Shown here: in pieces, positions 33,781 through 46,500 of the stretch
Position numbering within the stretch: the first letter of the stretch is position 1
Layout: the number at the start of each line of letters is the position of its first letter
Source: Lathyrus oleraceus
Lineage: Eukaryota > Streptophyta > Magnoliopsida > Fabales > Fabaceae
NCBI RefSeq assembly: GCF_024323335.1
Contig: NC_066583.1
Location: forward strand, 270,277,416 to 270,341,415
Direction of reading: 5' to 3'
DNA: 64,000 nt
Program-made: the position numbers and the translations under genes
The notes under the pieces: model-generated
What the model was told of the DNA's origin: nothing
Seen by the model: only the letters and a program-made list of their open reading frames with translations
Databases searched by the model: none

Positions 33781-34694
33781 AGTAACCGGTAGTTGTAAGT
33801 CCTATTTCTGTGGTTTTCTACCCTCAAACCAGTAGTTGTAAACCCCAATTTTATCCCCTTGCAGAGTTAACCCTTACTTTTGTTCATCCTAACCGATGAC
33901 GGTTACTCTCTTCTGTGGTTTTCTACCCAGTAACCGGTAGATGTAATTCCCTCCTTGTCGATTATCTTTATCCAATATTTGGTATTGATATTCCTGCACC
34001 TTTTGAGTATATCTCCCAGTAACCGGTGATATATCTCTTGGATAATTTCTCTGATAAAGCAATATATCCCCGACGAGTCATCTTTCATTTACCCCTTTTG
34101 TTGGTAATGATCGTTTCTCCCCTTTGATTGGTCATCATTTTATACCCAGTATTTGGTATCCCGATGTCCTTTCTTTTCGGTTGATTTATCCTTTATTAAC
34201 CCAGTAACCGGTTGTGGATAATCTTCCATGCGAGTATGTTATCTATGTTCTGACGGTAATAGATAATATATCTCATGCGCTCTTCAGTCGAAGTCTTTTT
34301 CTTCCTTGGTCGAGTAAGATTCGTATTTCCTTATGGAGTCGAATGTCCATCCTGTAATCGAGTTTGCTTTTTTCAGCCCTCCTTACGGATGATGAGTGTC
34401 TTGGAAATATTCCCCAATTCACGCCTTGGTTGGTCACCTATTATATGCCCAGTAACCGGTATCCCTGGTGTTCCTTCCTTTCTACTCCCTATATTGACTT
34501 TTTTGTCCCTTGTGGAGTCAGATATTCCTGAGTTGAAATGTACCTTTTTTAGGTCTTCCTCAGATGTTTTGGATGATTGATATCTCTCACCCTTATACCG
34601 GTCTTAGATATTCATTCTCCCCGAGCGTGTTGTTCTCTCACCCTTATACCGGTAGTTTGATCACATGTCTCTTTGAGCTTATTACCCAGTAACC
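33781..34694 (+). repeat. Dispersed AGTAACCGGT motif array
   Basis: Copies at 33781, about 33929, 34018, 34203, 34451 and 34687, with variants (TATACCGGT) near 34591 and 34633 and (CAGTATTTGGTAT) near 33970 and 34146. Spacing is irregular. Ogre-3 carries the complement repeatedly between about 60268 and 61130. Confidence 0.8.
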
Positions 34695-35190
34695 GGTAAT
34701 ACCTCATTTTGTTTCCTCGGCTGAATCCTCTTTGAACATTCCCCATCGAAGTCCCTTAGTGGATTTTCCCAGCCTGAGTCTGGATTTTTATCCGAAGTTT
34801 CCTTTGTGGACAGTTTTGCTGTATTGGCACATTCCCCATTACACGCATCTTTGTGTCAGCTCGAGTCTTTCCATCGATTTATTTTCATGGAATCCCTCTC
34901 GTGTCTTTCGGTAAGTTTTAAGTCGTGACCTGATCACGCATTTTATTCCCCTTCACTCCCCATAGTCTCTGTCCTATTTATGGGTGTATTACTCATATGG
35001 ATTTTCAGTTTCTCCGGATTTCTTTTTCCTTTGTGGACATATATCCCCACAGAGTATTACCTTTTGCATACATACATTTGCATCACAAGGTCTCTTAGGG
35101 ACCAAAATTCGTTTATTTGTTATTATTTAAGCCCATTCTACCTCGTCGAGACAAAGATTTTAACCTTCATATCTCCGGCTAGAATGACCT

Positions 35191-35204
35191 TAAATAGGGG
35201 CATC
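35191..35204 (+). other. Polypurine-type plus-strand primer region, Ogre-1
   Basis: AAATAGGGGCATC abuts the 3' LTR start. The complementary string GATGCCCCTATTT borders the Ogre-3 LTR at 59791, so the primer region is conserved between copies. Confidence 0.65.
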
Positions 35205-38200
35205 TGTAAGACCCTAATTTTGACCCTAAGATCCCTCATGGCATCATATCATTGCATTTTGCATTTGCCTCAAGGATCATAGCATCTTGGCTCCATCCCC
35301 TTGGGTTGGGACTTGTGTGAGTTGGTTTGAGATCACCAAGCATGCTTGAATTGTATATTATTGCTTTTATTATTTTGTTTACTTACCAAAAGCACAAAAA
35401 TAGGTCACTAACTTCTTTTGTATTGTAGCTTGAGCAATCATAAGATCTGAGGCTCCTAGGAGACCCTATGCTCATTGATATGACCAGGTGAAAGTGAAAG
35501 CAAGCATGAAAATGGTTCACAACGATCTCAATCATCATATATTCCTCCTAAGTATCTCAATTTGTCAATTTGATCAAAGCAAACCAAGGGGCTTGAGGAT
35601 TATTTCCCAAGGAAACCCTAATTCATCTTTGCATCAACTGTGCCTTGCTCATGAAACAACCTCAACCCATGGTCAAATAAAATAAAGGGAAGTTCTTTCA
35701 TTCATCATTTCATGAATATTTGAGCTTATTTTATTGTCCTCAATCATCAATTCATCAAGGTTTGAGGTATGGACTTGAGAAGTTGATCAATCAATTCATC
35801 TGACTATTTAGAAATCCACTGAGACCTAACTTTTGATGTGTTTGTAAAATGAAGATAACCCCAAGAGAAACAATGTTCTTAAGAACTATATGAACAACTT
35901 TCATTTTAATCAAAAATTGATTTGAAGCAAGGAAGATCATCATCCATTTCAAAACATTATAGGTCATTTTGATTGAAACCCCAATTTTGGGTCAACTTCC
36001 CAAGGACCTAACTCACTCATTTTTTATGATTTTGAGGTGGGATCAAATGAATTGGAAATTTTAAGATATCTACTTAAATTGTTATGTTGAACAAAGTTTC
36101 ATAATTCTAAAATAAATACATGTGATAATGCAAAACATTATAGGTCACTTTGGACCAAAGGCATTGAAATGTGAAAAAGTCCAACTTCAAGTGGCCATAA
36201 CTTTCTCATCAAAAATCCAAATTATGAAAAATCTGAGTCCAAATTGATTGTCTTGAAAATATATAGAACTTTTATGTTGAAGGTTTTGTCATTTGGAGCT
36301 TGCATCATTGAAACAGAAGCGCTTGAAGTTGGTCCATTTTGGAAATTTTCACATGCACATGTTTTGCACCTTGAACTTTATGACCAATTTTCACTAATTT
36401 CCCAATTCTAAGTGAAGTTTTGTTCAACATAACAATTGATCCTCATGTCAAGACCTTTCCAACCATTACCCACAAGGCCATGTTTCATTTTGGTAAGAGG
36501 TGTTTTCGAAGAGGAGAAAATTTTGGTGCAATTATGGAAACTTTGTTCAAACATCATGCACACTCCAATTACCTCACATATGCACATCCATTTCAGAGCA
36601 AAATGACTTAAGCTTACATTTCCAATAGGAATTTGGCCCTCCATGTGCTTGTACAAGCCCATGCATGGAGGCCCTTATCACTCATGCACACAAAATTCTC
36701 ATGCTTGCAGCTTGCATTTGCTATAAATAGAGGTGCGTACTATCCTCATAAACCAACCTTAAGGCGCCTGATATGCTGCAAAACTCCATCCAAACCTCAC
36801 TTTAAAGGAATTTCTCTCTTTCATTTCAAAATTTCAGATATGATTTTCAACTTCATTGGTTGATCATTGGACTTAAAATTCCTTGGCCTTGCTTCATCTT
36901 CATCTCAAGAGTGAACTACAATCAAGAACTGTGAAGAATTGTGCTCCATAGATCTACATTTCAGAGGTGGATGTTCAAACTTTTTTTCTTCGAAACTCAT
37001 TGATTCTTGCTTGTTTCTTGTGTTTATTGGTTTGGCTGAAGTCCTCTCATTAGAGGCATTTGAATTGTGCTTTTAATTTTGGAAAATCATCAAGTTCAGT
37101 TTGAACTCCATTATTTTCCTCTTCGGATTTCTTTTCCTATGGGGATCTAGAAGGAAAACCAATGGTACAGGGGTGATGTACATCACCCCAGCTTTCCAAT
37201 GATATGAGGATCGCTTCATTTGGTTAAGTTTTCTTGTCTGCAACTTTAGTCGGAAAATGCAAGGTCACCAGAGAAGACAGTGGTGTACACCACCGTCTCT
37301 TTGCCAGATTAATTGTGAGCCCTTGGATCTGATCTCCAGTTTATATCATAGCCATCAAATCTTATGACTTTTTTAAATGCAAGGTGTTTCTCATTGACTT
37401 GGTCTCATGGTGAGCGCGCACAAGTGGACCATTAGATGTGCCAGGTCAATTAATGAGATTCCATCCAACGCACGTGGTTTTTTACTATTTTCTGATTTAA
37501 TCCATTTTATTTATTTTATTCCATTTTATTTCAAAAAATCATAACTCTTTCATTTTAATTCCAAAAAATATGGGACCAATTGTATTATTTCCCTATTAAT
37601 TTCTATTTCCTAAAAATGATTTTTAATATTTTTTATTTCATCATTTGATATTTTTTGTGAATTTTCTCTTTTCTGGTTATTTTTGATTCATTTTAAATAG
37701 TTTCCAATATTCAAAAAATACAAAAATATTTTCTTAACCTCTTTGAATGATGATGGATCTATGAAAAATATTCTCATTAATTTATTAATTGATTTGAGAT
37801 TTATTGGAGATTTTAGTTCAATTAGTTTATTTTTTTATTCATTTTTAATTAATTAAAAATAGTTTCTGGTTTCTAAAAATGCTAAAAAAAAATTGTCAAA
37901 CTTTGTTTGACCTTGTTGAGCTTAGGATGATCCATTTGGACTTTTCAGAGTTGATTTGAAATGGATTTGAAATTTGACCTTCAATTGTTAATTTTAATTC
38001 AAGAATTATTTTAATTTTGAAAAATACCAAAAATATTTTATTTGTTTCTTGACTTCTAAGTTTCATTTTGCTTCTGTTTACTATTGTTTGACCTTGATTC
38101 CATCTATCTTTGGTCAATGTACTTTGCTTACTTCATTTGAATTTCCATTAATGTACATTCTTATTCATCTTCTTCTTCATCTTTTTTCTTTTTGATCAAT

Positions 38201-40116
38201 GAGTTAAAGATTGGTGGTTAGCCTTGATGTATAGGAGGTTTAACCTTCCTTGATTCAAATCTAATTCATCTTGATCAAAGATCAAGTGAATGGCTTTGCA
38301 TTAAGGATAGGTTGCTTCTTGATCAAGCAAAAAACCTAAATCAATACAAGATCATTCTCATTTTCTTTTGGCATGGCAAGTTGTAGGAGTTTGGCTTACT
38401 AGTCAAGGTCTTTAACTTGTGTTTGTTGCCTATATTTTTATTGACCAGCCTCAGATAGCTGTGACTACTACATTAGTCCACTTACGATTGCTTAACATAG
38501 CGCTAAATTGCCTTATGGCACACTAACATTGACTATTGACCATTAACTTTTAATTCAAGTCATTTAATTCTTGCAATTTACTTTATGCAATTTAATATCT
38601 TGTACATATTATTCATTTGCTTTTGCCCTTTGCTCACTTGAGCTCATGTTTATGTTAATGCAATTTGCCTTTTGCTCACTTTAGCACATATTTGTGTATA
38701 TACTATTATGCTTGTATTTTGTTTTGATTGTTGTGAACCAAAAGCAAATGGGCAAAAGGACTTAGACTTTAAGACATTCCCTATGCAAAAGTGGAGTCAA
38801 AGAGCAACTAGGCCTCATGCCTTTAGAATGCTATAAGAGAAGAAATAATGTCAAAGAGCAATTAGGCCTCATGCCTTTAGAATGCTTAATCTTGAAGAGG
38901 ACTTTGAAAGGACCAATTTCTAAACTCCCTCTTGTCCATTCTTTGTTTGTATTATAGAACTTTTTAATATGTGTGTTCTTGTGCTAGGGATCCCAAATTT
39001 GAGCCAAGTAGAAGACCCATTATCATGAGCATCCAAAGTGAGAGATACAAAAGCCATTGGAAGATTCCTAGGAGCTTGTTTGATTGTGTGCTTAATTGCT
39101 TTGCTTATTTTCTTGCTTATTCCAAAGGATGGGAGCTACTTGGATCATCACTATGATCTCAAGAAAGGAACTCCATTGTGGTTTTATTTCTCTTCCTTCA
39201 TCTTTGTATGTTTAGGACTTAGCCATTCTTCTTCTTCCCTCCATTCTAACCCAAGCCAAAACTTTTGTGCAAACATTAACATTTGCTTTCAAAATTAGAA
39301 ACCTAAGCATTATGATTTTTATTTTTTCAAACTTATTTTCATAGCACTTACTTTGAATTGAATCCTAAGTCAACTTTGACCATACTTTGTAAATACTTTT
39401 CATTGGTAAATACAACTCACTCAATTGTTTTTGTGGTTTCAATGGCCACTTTTGCCAAAGCTTTTCATAAACAATAGCTATTAGTTTTGAGTTATCCTTG
39501 AGGTTGATATAATACTCACCTATATCCTTAGTGATGGACAATGAGTCTTACATGCTTATTATAGGGTTAACCCCTCACTAGCATGTTGAAGTTATCCTCA
39601 CATGGTGGACTTGTGGTTTTAGATTGAGTTTTCCCCCTTGGATAAAAAAAGACCTTAAGGCTTTTGGACCAATCAATTCTTCAACTCCTTTTGAAATTTT
39701 TACCCCGAACTACGAGGTTTTGATCCTAATCTTTTTTTAAGATGGTACGTAGGCAATGGGTTTATCCATTCAAACACAAAATTGTAAATAATTTGTACAT
39801 TCTTCTCTCATCTCCCCAATCATGTTTGCACAAATAATATTTTCACAAATACCAACCTACCTTACAACAAATTGTGAAAAGGGCTCCCTAGGAGTACCTA
39901 GGATGTTTTGGGTGCTTAAAACCTTCCCATTGCATAACCAACCCCCTTACCCCGATCTCTAACATTTTGATTAGTTTTTGATTCGATAAAACTTCTCAGT
40001 TTTTTTTCGCTTTCTAACCTATCCTTTGGATAAATAGAAGTGCGGTGGCGACTCGAATTGTATGATTTACTTTTGATTTAGTCAACAAATCTAAAGGTAA
40101 CGAATACCCCGCTACA
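35205..40116 (+). repeat. 3' LTR of Ogre-1
   Basis: 4912 bp, from TGTAAGACCCTAATTTTGAC to CCCGCTACA. It has the TATA box at 36722-36729, the palindrome at 37170-37189 and the second element at 37276-37297. It keeps the segment at about 35251-35338 that the 5' LTR lost. Confidence 0.93.
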
Positions 40117-40121
40117 CCTAT
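40117..40121. repeat. Target-site duplication (right), Ogre-1
   Basis: CCTAT, identical to 16867-16871. Confidence 0.93.
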
Positions 40122-40872
40122 CTGGAGCCATATCCACATTGTACTTGTATTGCTTCACAAAAGCCTCTCCCAGGTCATTGAAAGTGCGGATGCTTGCACT
40201 ATCTAGCCCCATATACCAACAGAGCGCATCCCCTGTCAAGCTATCTTGGAAGTAGTGAATCAGCAATTGGTCATTATCTGTCTGAGTTGACATCTTGCGG
40301 GCATACATCATAAGATGACTGAGTGGACAAGAGTTCCCTTTATACTTCTCAAAGTCAGGCACTTTGAATTTTACTGGGATTTTCACATTGGGCACTAAGC
40401 ACAGTTCATCAGCACTCTTCCCAAACAGATCTTTGCCTCTCAGTGTTTTCAATTCCTTGCGCAGCTCAAGGCATTGGTCCTTCATCTCATCCATCTTCTC
40501 ATAGAAGTTCGGGCCTTCAGATGGCTCGGAATGATAGATGGTGTCTTCTACACATGGTAAAGTGTGCACAACGGGAGGTGGCACAGACATGACCGGGCTA
40601 GATGCCGGCATGGAAGCAAAAGTGGGAGCGAAACCTTCTGGAACAAAATTAGGAGGCATTCCCCAAGGGAATCCATCAGGCAAATTCAAAGCGAAGTGGG
40701 AGGTGGCAACAAGCATAGTAGAGGTAACCACTTCAGAGATGATAGTCCTCGCGGGAGGAGTTACAGGTGTTGGAAAAGCTTGGCTTTGAGCAGCAAGGAC
40801 TGACTCCATCATGGCAGTCAGCCAGGCAATCTCCTCTTTCAAGTCTCAGTTCTCTTGCTCAAGGTGCTCCAT
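40117..40872 (-). pseudogene. Ogre-2 gag N-terminal part
   Basis: The minus-strand Met is at 40870-40872. A stop near 40848 follows, then an open block down to the insertion site. It has a coiled-coil start, a Pro-rich linker (GFPWGMPPNFVPEGFAPTFA), DLFGKSADELCLVPNVKIPV and the gag core (HYFQDSLTGDALCWYMGLD, NDLGEAFVKQYKYNVDMAPD). The matching C-terminal part resumes at 16871. Confidence 0.88.
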
Positions 40873-41173
40873 GATCTTGGAATGATTAGCTCTGGTGTTG
40901 TACCGGTGAGTCAGCTTGGCTAAAACACAGAAGAACACCAATCAGATACCTGGCAAGAACCTGCTTATGCAAATAATGCATGAAATGCAATGCTTTATTA
41001 TTTTTATTTTCAAGGAACTTACTATATCATTTGTGAATATATTTATAATATTGAAATGGTAATTACAACAATTTGATATGACCAAAAATCTCTTTTTATT
41101 TATATAAATTGGAAGGATTACACTGAGCACAATTTTAGAAACCAAAATAAAAAGATACAAGAGAAAAGGAGAC
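40873..41173 (-). other. Spacer between ORF1 and gag, Ogre-2
   Basis: AT-rich spacer with no gene. On the minus strand the gag side carries TGTGTTTTAG before CCAAGCTGACTCACC, an acceptor-like site comparable to Ogre-1. Confidence 0.5.
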
Positions 41174-42685
41174 TAGTCATCTTAAGGATCCCTAACAACA
41201 ATGTCAGAAGATCTGGCTGAAGGCCCGTACTTCCTTCGAATGCGATGAATCTCGGTCTCAAAAGAAGCCTTCATCTGAGTCTTCTCAAGGACAAACTGGT
41301 CAGCAATCTTCTTCCAAGCAACGGAAGGCCGAGGCATGCTAGAAGATGAAACCTCTGGCTCTCTCTATCTCTTCGTCACTCGGTCTTCAAGTAGCTCAAT
41401 CAGTGCATCTTTATCCTTAGACTCCAACTGCAACTCTTCATGCTTCTTGCTCAGAGCACGGAAACGCTCTTCCCACATATCCTTCTCTTGCTTCATCTTG
41501 ATGAGCGCGTCTTCCAACTCCTCGACATATTGGTTAGGGAGAGTTAATGGCTCAACCACAACTATAGGCATATGTCTCTCACAAGGATAAGGCATCTTGA
41601 ACTCCAAAGCTCTCTTCTTCACCCAAAGAGTGTAAGCTTCCAAAGCTACAAAATTGCGCGGGCCAAGCTCGGATCTTCCTTTCCTATGCAAATTATGCCA
41701 AGCATGCACAATATTCTGCTTCAAACGTTGGGGATCTTTACCCTCTTGATAGAAAAGACCGTCTAACAACATGTTATTAGGTTTGTCTCTCAAGGGGAAC
41801 CCAAGTTGACGACGAGCCAAAGCAGGGTTGTAGCTAATTCCTCCTTGTGTACCATAAGAGGCACATTAGAGAATTCACCACAACTATCAATAAAATCTCC
41901 AAACTGCTTAAGGAAGGATCATACCAAACTATATCATCATTAGTGAGAGACATAAGTCTCTGAGACCACCTTAGACATTGTTTGTTCTCCACAAAAGTAG
42001 GTGTCTGAGGCAAGTGCGAAATAAACAACTTGTACAGAAGAGGAATGCAACAGGCAATAGTTCCACCACCTTTAGAATTCCTTAGATGCAAAGAGAAATA
42101 CATATCACCCAACAAAGTAGACACATGATTCCCAATCAAGAAAAGTCTAATGGCTTAAACATCAACAAAATCGTCAATGTTAGGGAACAAAGCTAATCCA
42201 TAGATGAGCAACACAAAGATAGCTTCAAAAGCATCCACACTACTAGCTTGAGCAAAAGTGGTAGCTTCCTTGATGAGGAAAACATATGGCAACCCAAATA
42301 ACCCTCCTTTCAACACCCAATGAGCCTTTATCTCAGACTTCTCCAAGTGAAGAGCTTCAACAATAATACTAGATCGGGGAATCTCCTCCAATCCACTAAA
42401 AGGCAATCTACTAAAAACAAGTATCCCTAAAAGATGAGAATAATCCTCCAAGGTAGGCACAAGCTGAAAATATGGGAAAGTGAAACAATGGTAGAGAGGA
42501 TCATAGAACTGCACCAATACACTCAACAATCCTTCAACTACATCAGCAGACAAGATGGACAGAAGCTTCCCATGACGTTGTTTGAAGTCCAAGGGATCTA
42601 ATACAAAAGATGTTAGCTTCCTTAACTCTTTCAATTCGGGACATCTGAAACTGTACTTCTTAGTGTTCCTTCGTCCATAATCCAT
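41174..42685 (-). pseudogene. Ogre-2 ORF1 (function unknown), broken
   Basis: Starts MDYGRRNTKKYSFRCPELKE at 42685. The first block (42685-42155) is open and contains the mobile-domain-like region (LVQFYDPLYHCFTFPYFQL, AFEAIFVLLIYGLALFPNID). It then stops near 42155. The next blocks are 42139-41834 (LLGDMYFSLHLRNSKGGG, CCIPLLYKLFISHLPQTP) and 41820-41365 (RRQLGFPLRDKPNNMLL, coiled-coil-like C-terminus), separated by stops or shifts. A basic tail ends near 41174. It diverges in sequence from the Ogre-1 ORF1 but keeps the same order of conserved blocks. Confidence 0.84.
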
Positions 42686-43526
42686 GGTTTGAAAATATTT
42701 GCAAATGATACCTTAGTTCCTTGAAATTTTGTGTGATGGATGTTATGATGCACATGAAATGCATGAATGCAACAATCACAAGTAAGGGATCACACACAAG
42801 CAAACAAAGGTCAAGGGATAAATCAAGTCATTGTCAAGATAAATCATCTATTTTGGTGGATTATAGTTTACACCTTATCAACACCCAAGTTCCATTGATA
42901 TTGACAAGACTTGATTGGATCAACCAAGAATCAAGGGTTTGTTGCAAGTCATGAGCATGGAGTCTGGGTAAGAACCATCCCAAAGGAGTGAACTAAGGAT
43001 AAAAACCTGTAGATCATGTTCTAAAAAGTTCCCAGAGTCTTAATTCCATCTATCGGATATTATAGGTTAAGATGACTGACTCATCGACCCATAATATTCT
43101 CAAGAGAAACTCGTTTGAGTGTAGTGTCGCGTGACAGCTGTCGTCAAGTCTACACCTGAACAGTTTCCGTACTACGTCCTAAATAGGCCAAGATGGGTTA
43201 GGTGTTCTAAAGTCCTCAGCTTCTCAGACCCAATCAGAAATAGTCATGCCTAACCATAAATACTTGTGTGACATTTCCAAATCCAAAGGAGTCTCCACTG
43301 AGAAGATGGATCTCAAGCCAACTTGTTAAGGACTGCTCCACATAAGTCGAACATGACAATACCATCCTCCTATCTTAATTGCACTCTAGTTCAGGTTAGA
43401 ACTTATCTCACCACTCAGAAATCACCAAGCACAACAAGCAAATTATATCACACATACATATACATAAACATCACATATACACAAATATATTCACATAAAA
43501 AGTAGGCTAAACCCACTGGAGACTAC
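42686..43526 (-). other. Ogre-2 untranslated leader
   Basis: About 840 bp between primer site and ORF1. No convincing ORF. It matches the Ogre-1 leader in layout. Confidence 0.7.
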
Positions 43527-43544
43527 TCCCCAGCAGAGTCGCCA
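43527..43544 (-). other. Primer binding site (tRNA-Arg type), Ogre-2
   Basis: Reads TGGCGACTCTGCTGGGGA on the minus strand, identical to the Ogre-1 site, next to the LTR end at 43554. Confidence 0.92.
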
Positions 43545-43553
43545 CTTAATTTC

Positions 43554-46500
43554 TGTAGCGGGAAACTCATGATCATCAAGCGATTGACAAGCTAGAGATC
43601 AATTAACAAGAGTCGCCACCGCACTTTTATTGTTTCCAAGGGAAAAGGGAAAAAGTACAAACAAAACCCAAATAGTAAGAAGTTTTCAAATAAAAACTAA
43701 TTAAAGTCAGAGATCACAGGTAAGGGGGTTGGTTACATGGAGGGAAAGTGTTAGCACCCAAAGTGTCCTAGGTACTCCTAGGGAGCCCTTTTTGTGTGCA
43801 TATGTATTTTGTACAAAGTGATGTTTACAGACAAATAGAATGGGGGGATGAGAAAAGAATTCATTAATTGTATTTTTGTGTTTGACAAGATCTTCGGACT
43901 TGTGCCTATGTACCAACATAAAAATGAGGGATTAAAACCTCGTAGTTCGTGCTATAAATGTCAAAATGAGTATGTTGGTTTTAACAAAATTTAAATTTGA
44001 AAGGCAGAAAGGCCTAAAATGGTTTGAATGAGTTAGTTCTTTTTGGCTTTTTGAAAGTTTAAGTCAAGTATGGTTAAATTCATTTACAAGTTTGATTTGA
44101 GAAAATAAGTTTGAAAATGCAATGGCATAAGGCCAAAGTTTCTACCTTTTTTGAAAATGGTCAAAGTTTAGAACAAAAATAGTTCACACAAAGAAGATTT
44201 TAAAAATGGAGGGAGAGATTTTGAAATTAAAGAAATGGGGAGAAGATGAAGAGACTACCCTATGCGCAAAAATTTAAAAGTTTAAAGTTGAAAAGATCTG
44301 ACCAAATGGGAGCAATCCAAAAGACAAGTATGTCAATAGAAACCCAGAATTCCCTTGTACTTTTTGAATTCAACAAATGCACAATTATCTCAATATTGAA
44401 GAGCAAAGGTATCAAATAAAAATGGCCTCATCCAAGCTTATCCACTTAAATGATCTTCTTCAAAAGAGCCTATACAATAGATGAATTCCTCAAGTCACGG
44501 GTTCAACATAACAACTTAACAATGATCAATGTTGCAGATGAATCTGGAGAGATCTATAATGATGTATCAGATGAATTTGAATTGCAAGCACTTGATTCTT
44601 CAATAAGTTGGCATTGGCCAAGTCCATTAGCAAAGGAATGTTGCCTAAGTTCTAAGTCCAATTGGGCAAGATCAAACCAACAGTAAGTCTTTTAGGGTTT
44701 TTATTATTATTAAGTGTATTCATGGTCAAAGACCAAACAAGCAAACAAGATATACACAAAGCAAAATAATGTCACACAATATGGTCCAAGTGGACAAAGT
44801 GAAAATTTACATTAACATAAACAATTAGAATGATATGTATAATGGCAAATGATAATAGAATACTAAAAGTAAATTGCATTAAAGTAAAGGCTTGAAAGTA
44901 AAAGTTAATGGTTAGCAAGTTAGTAGTTAGTTTTGTTTTTCTTTTTGATTTCAAGACATTCTTTGGAGAACACTCAACCTATTTGCCACAAGCATGGATC
45001 CTTGAACCAAAACATCTTCCAAAGGAAGGAAAGAAGGCCAAGTTTCCACACAATACCATGGAAGAGGGGAGACTTACAATCTCACTAACTAGAATGCTTA
45101 TGCCTTTTGTATCACAAATTTAGCGCTAAGTTAAGCAATTGTAATTGGACTTATGTAGAAGTCACAACTATTTAAGGCCGGGCAATAAACTTTTGGTGTT
45201 AATGCATGTTGGAGACATAATATTATGAACTATGCTCATTAAACATACCACACACAAAAAATTTGCAAAAAGGGGTGGCCTAATCTCATCCATACTCATG
45301 TTAATCTTTCAACCAACTAGCATGAGGATTTTGAGATGTCATTGGCCAATTGAAAATGAATGGATGAAGAAGGAGAATTAGATGAAGAGGGAAAGGGATG
45401 AATGAGATCACAAATTGATCAAAGGAGGACTTTTACCAAATTAATATTATTCATTCATTTTAGGTGATGGAATGTACATTCCATCAATCCCCTAAATCCA
45501 ATAATATTAACTTGACAAAGTCAAATCAACCTTGACCAAGGCCCAACAACAAACAATCAAACTCAAACAAGTCAATACGAATGATCAACATAATTTAAAT
45601 GTCATTTATTCAATTAAAAATATTAAAATAATGCATTAAATTCAAATATGTTTTGTCCAAGTCCTAAAATCACATCAAAACACCAAATAAATGGCCATGT
45701 GATTTATCATAGGTCAAACAAGGTCAAAAGACCTTGGATAATTTTTTAAATAATTTTTGGACACTTAAAATATTTTTAAACAAATAATTTTAATTCAGAA
45801 TATGAAAGAGAAAAATATTTGAATTTTTTGGTGAAAGTCCCACATTTTTTGGATCAATATTAAAGTTATTATGAATTATTGAAGAAAATGGAATTAAATG
45901 GAAATTCAAAAAATGCTAAAATACATGGACCATCAAATCTCCCTCATTAATTGAGGTGGTAGATCTGATGATCCACAATGCGCGTTCCACCAAGATCCTA
46001 GTCAATAACATTGTAACATGAGTAATCACAATGCACAGCTAAGATTAAAACGTGGATGTTGGATCACACGGTTTAGACCAGAGACACATCATCACCGGAG
46101 CCAGAGCTCTAGCTGTCTTCTCCGGTGAGCTTCACCGGACTGGTCAACATGAACCATCACCAAAATTCCAAACAGGGACATGATTTTAAAGAGAAAACAT
46201 CACTGAGCACGAATATCACCTCCAATTCTTCCAATTCCAACTATATTGAGAGATATGTGGAATTGAAAAATGAGGTTCATGATCTGAGTTGCTTCGATTT
46301 AACCTCAAAGAAACTCAAACTTCTTGCCTACATTGGTAGGACTTCAGACAACACAAGAATCAATGGAAATGAGCAAGAATCAAGGAGAATCGAAGATTTT
46401 AAATTTTCTGCAAATTACCTTCAATGGAGGTCTGAGCTTGCTAGATCTTGATCTGTATCATGCTTGGCTTCACTTCAATTGCTTGCAGAAGAGGAATAGA

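Larger units (their letters stand above)
31450..35204 (+). other. Ogre-1 3' untranslated region, repeat-like
   Basis: 3.75 kb without a real gene. It opens with three tandem stem-loops (31470-31621). From about 32100 to 33540 it is built of degenerate units containing CCCCAG followed by a GAGT-like core. From about 33780 to 34700 at least seven copies of AGTAACCGGT or close variants occur. The same composition, reversed, fills 59791-62817 in Ogre-3. Hypervariable, repeat-prone 3' UTRs are a known property of Tat-lineage elements. Confidence 0.82.
16872..40116 (+). mobile_element. Ogre-1, complete-length Tat/Ogre retrotransposon, 23.2 kb
   Basis: Full-length giant Ty3/gypsy element with TSD CCTAT, LTRs of 4847 and 4912 bp, and a tRNA-Arg-type primer binding site. 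Gene order is leader, ORF1, gag, protease, intron-like spacer, RT, RNase H, archaeal-type RNase H, integrase, followed by a 3.75-kb 3' untranslated region. Every gene carries stops or frameshifts, so it is not autonomous now. The LTRs differ by a few percent by eye plus indels, so it is clearly older than the Tekay. It landed in antisense orientation inside another Ogre. Confidence 0.94.

Noticed and set aside
33781..34694. CRISPR-like array of regular repeats
   Set aside because: Units are short, degenerate and irregularly spaced in a plant retrotransposon 3' UTR; there are no constant spacers.
43527..43544. tRNA genes at the primer binding sites
   Set aside because: Only 12-18 bases match tRNA 3' ends; no cloverleaf can be formed nearby. 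They are primer sites.
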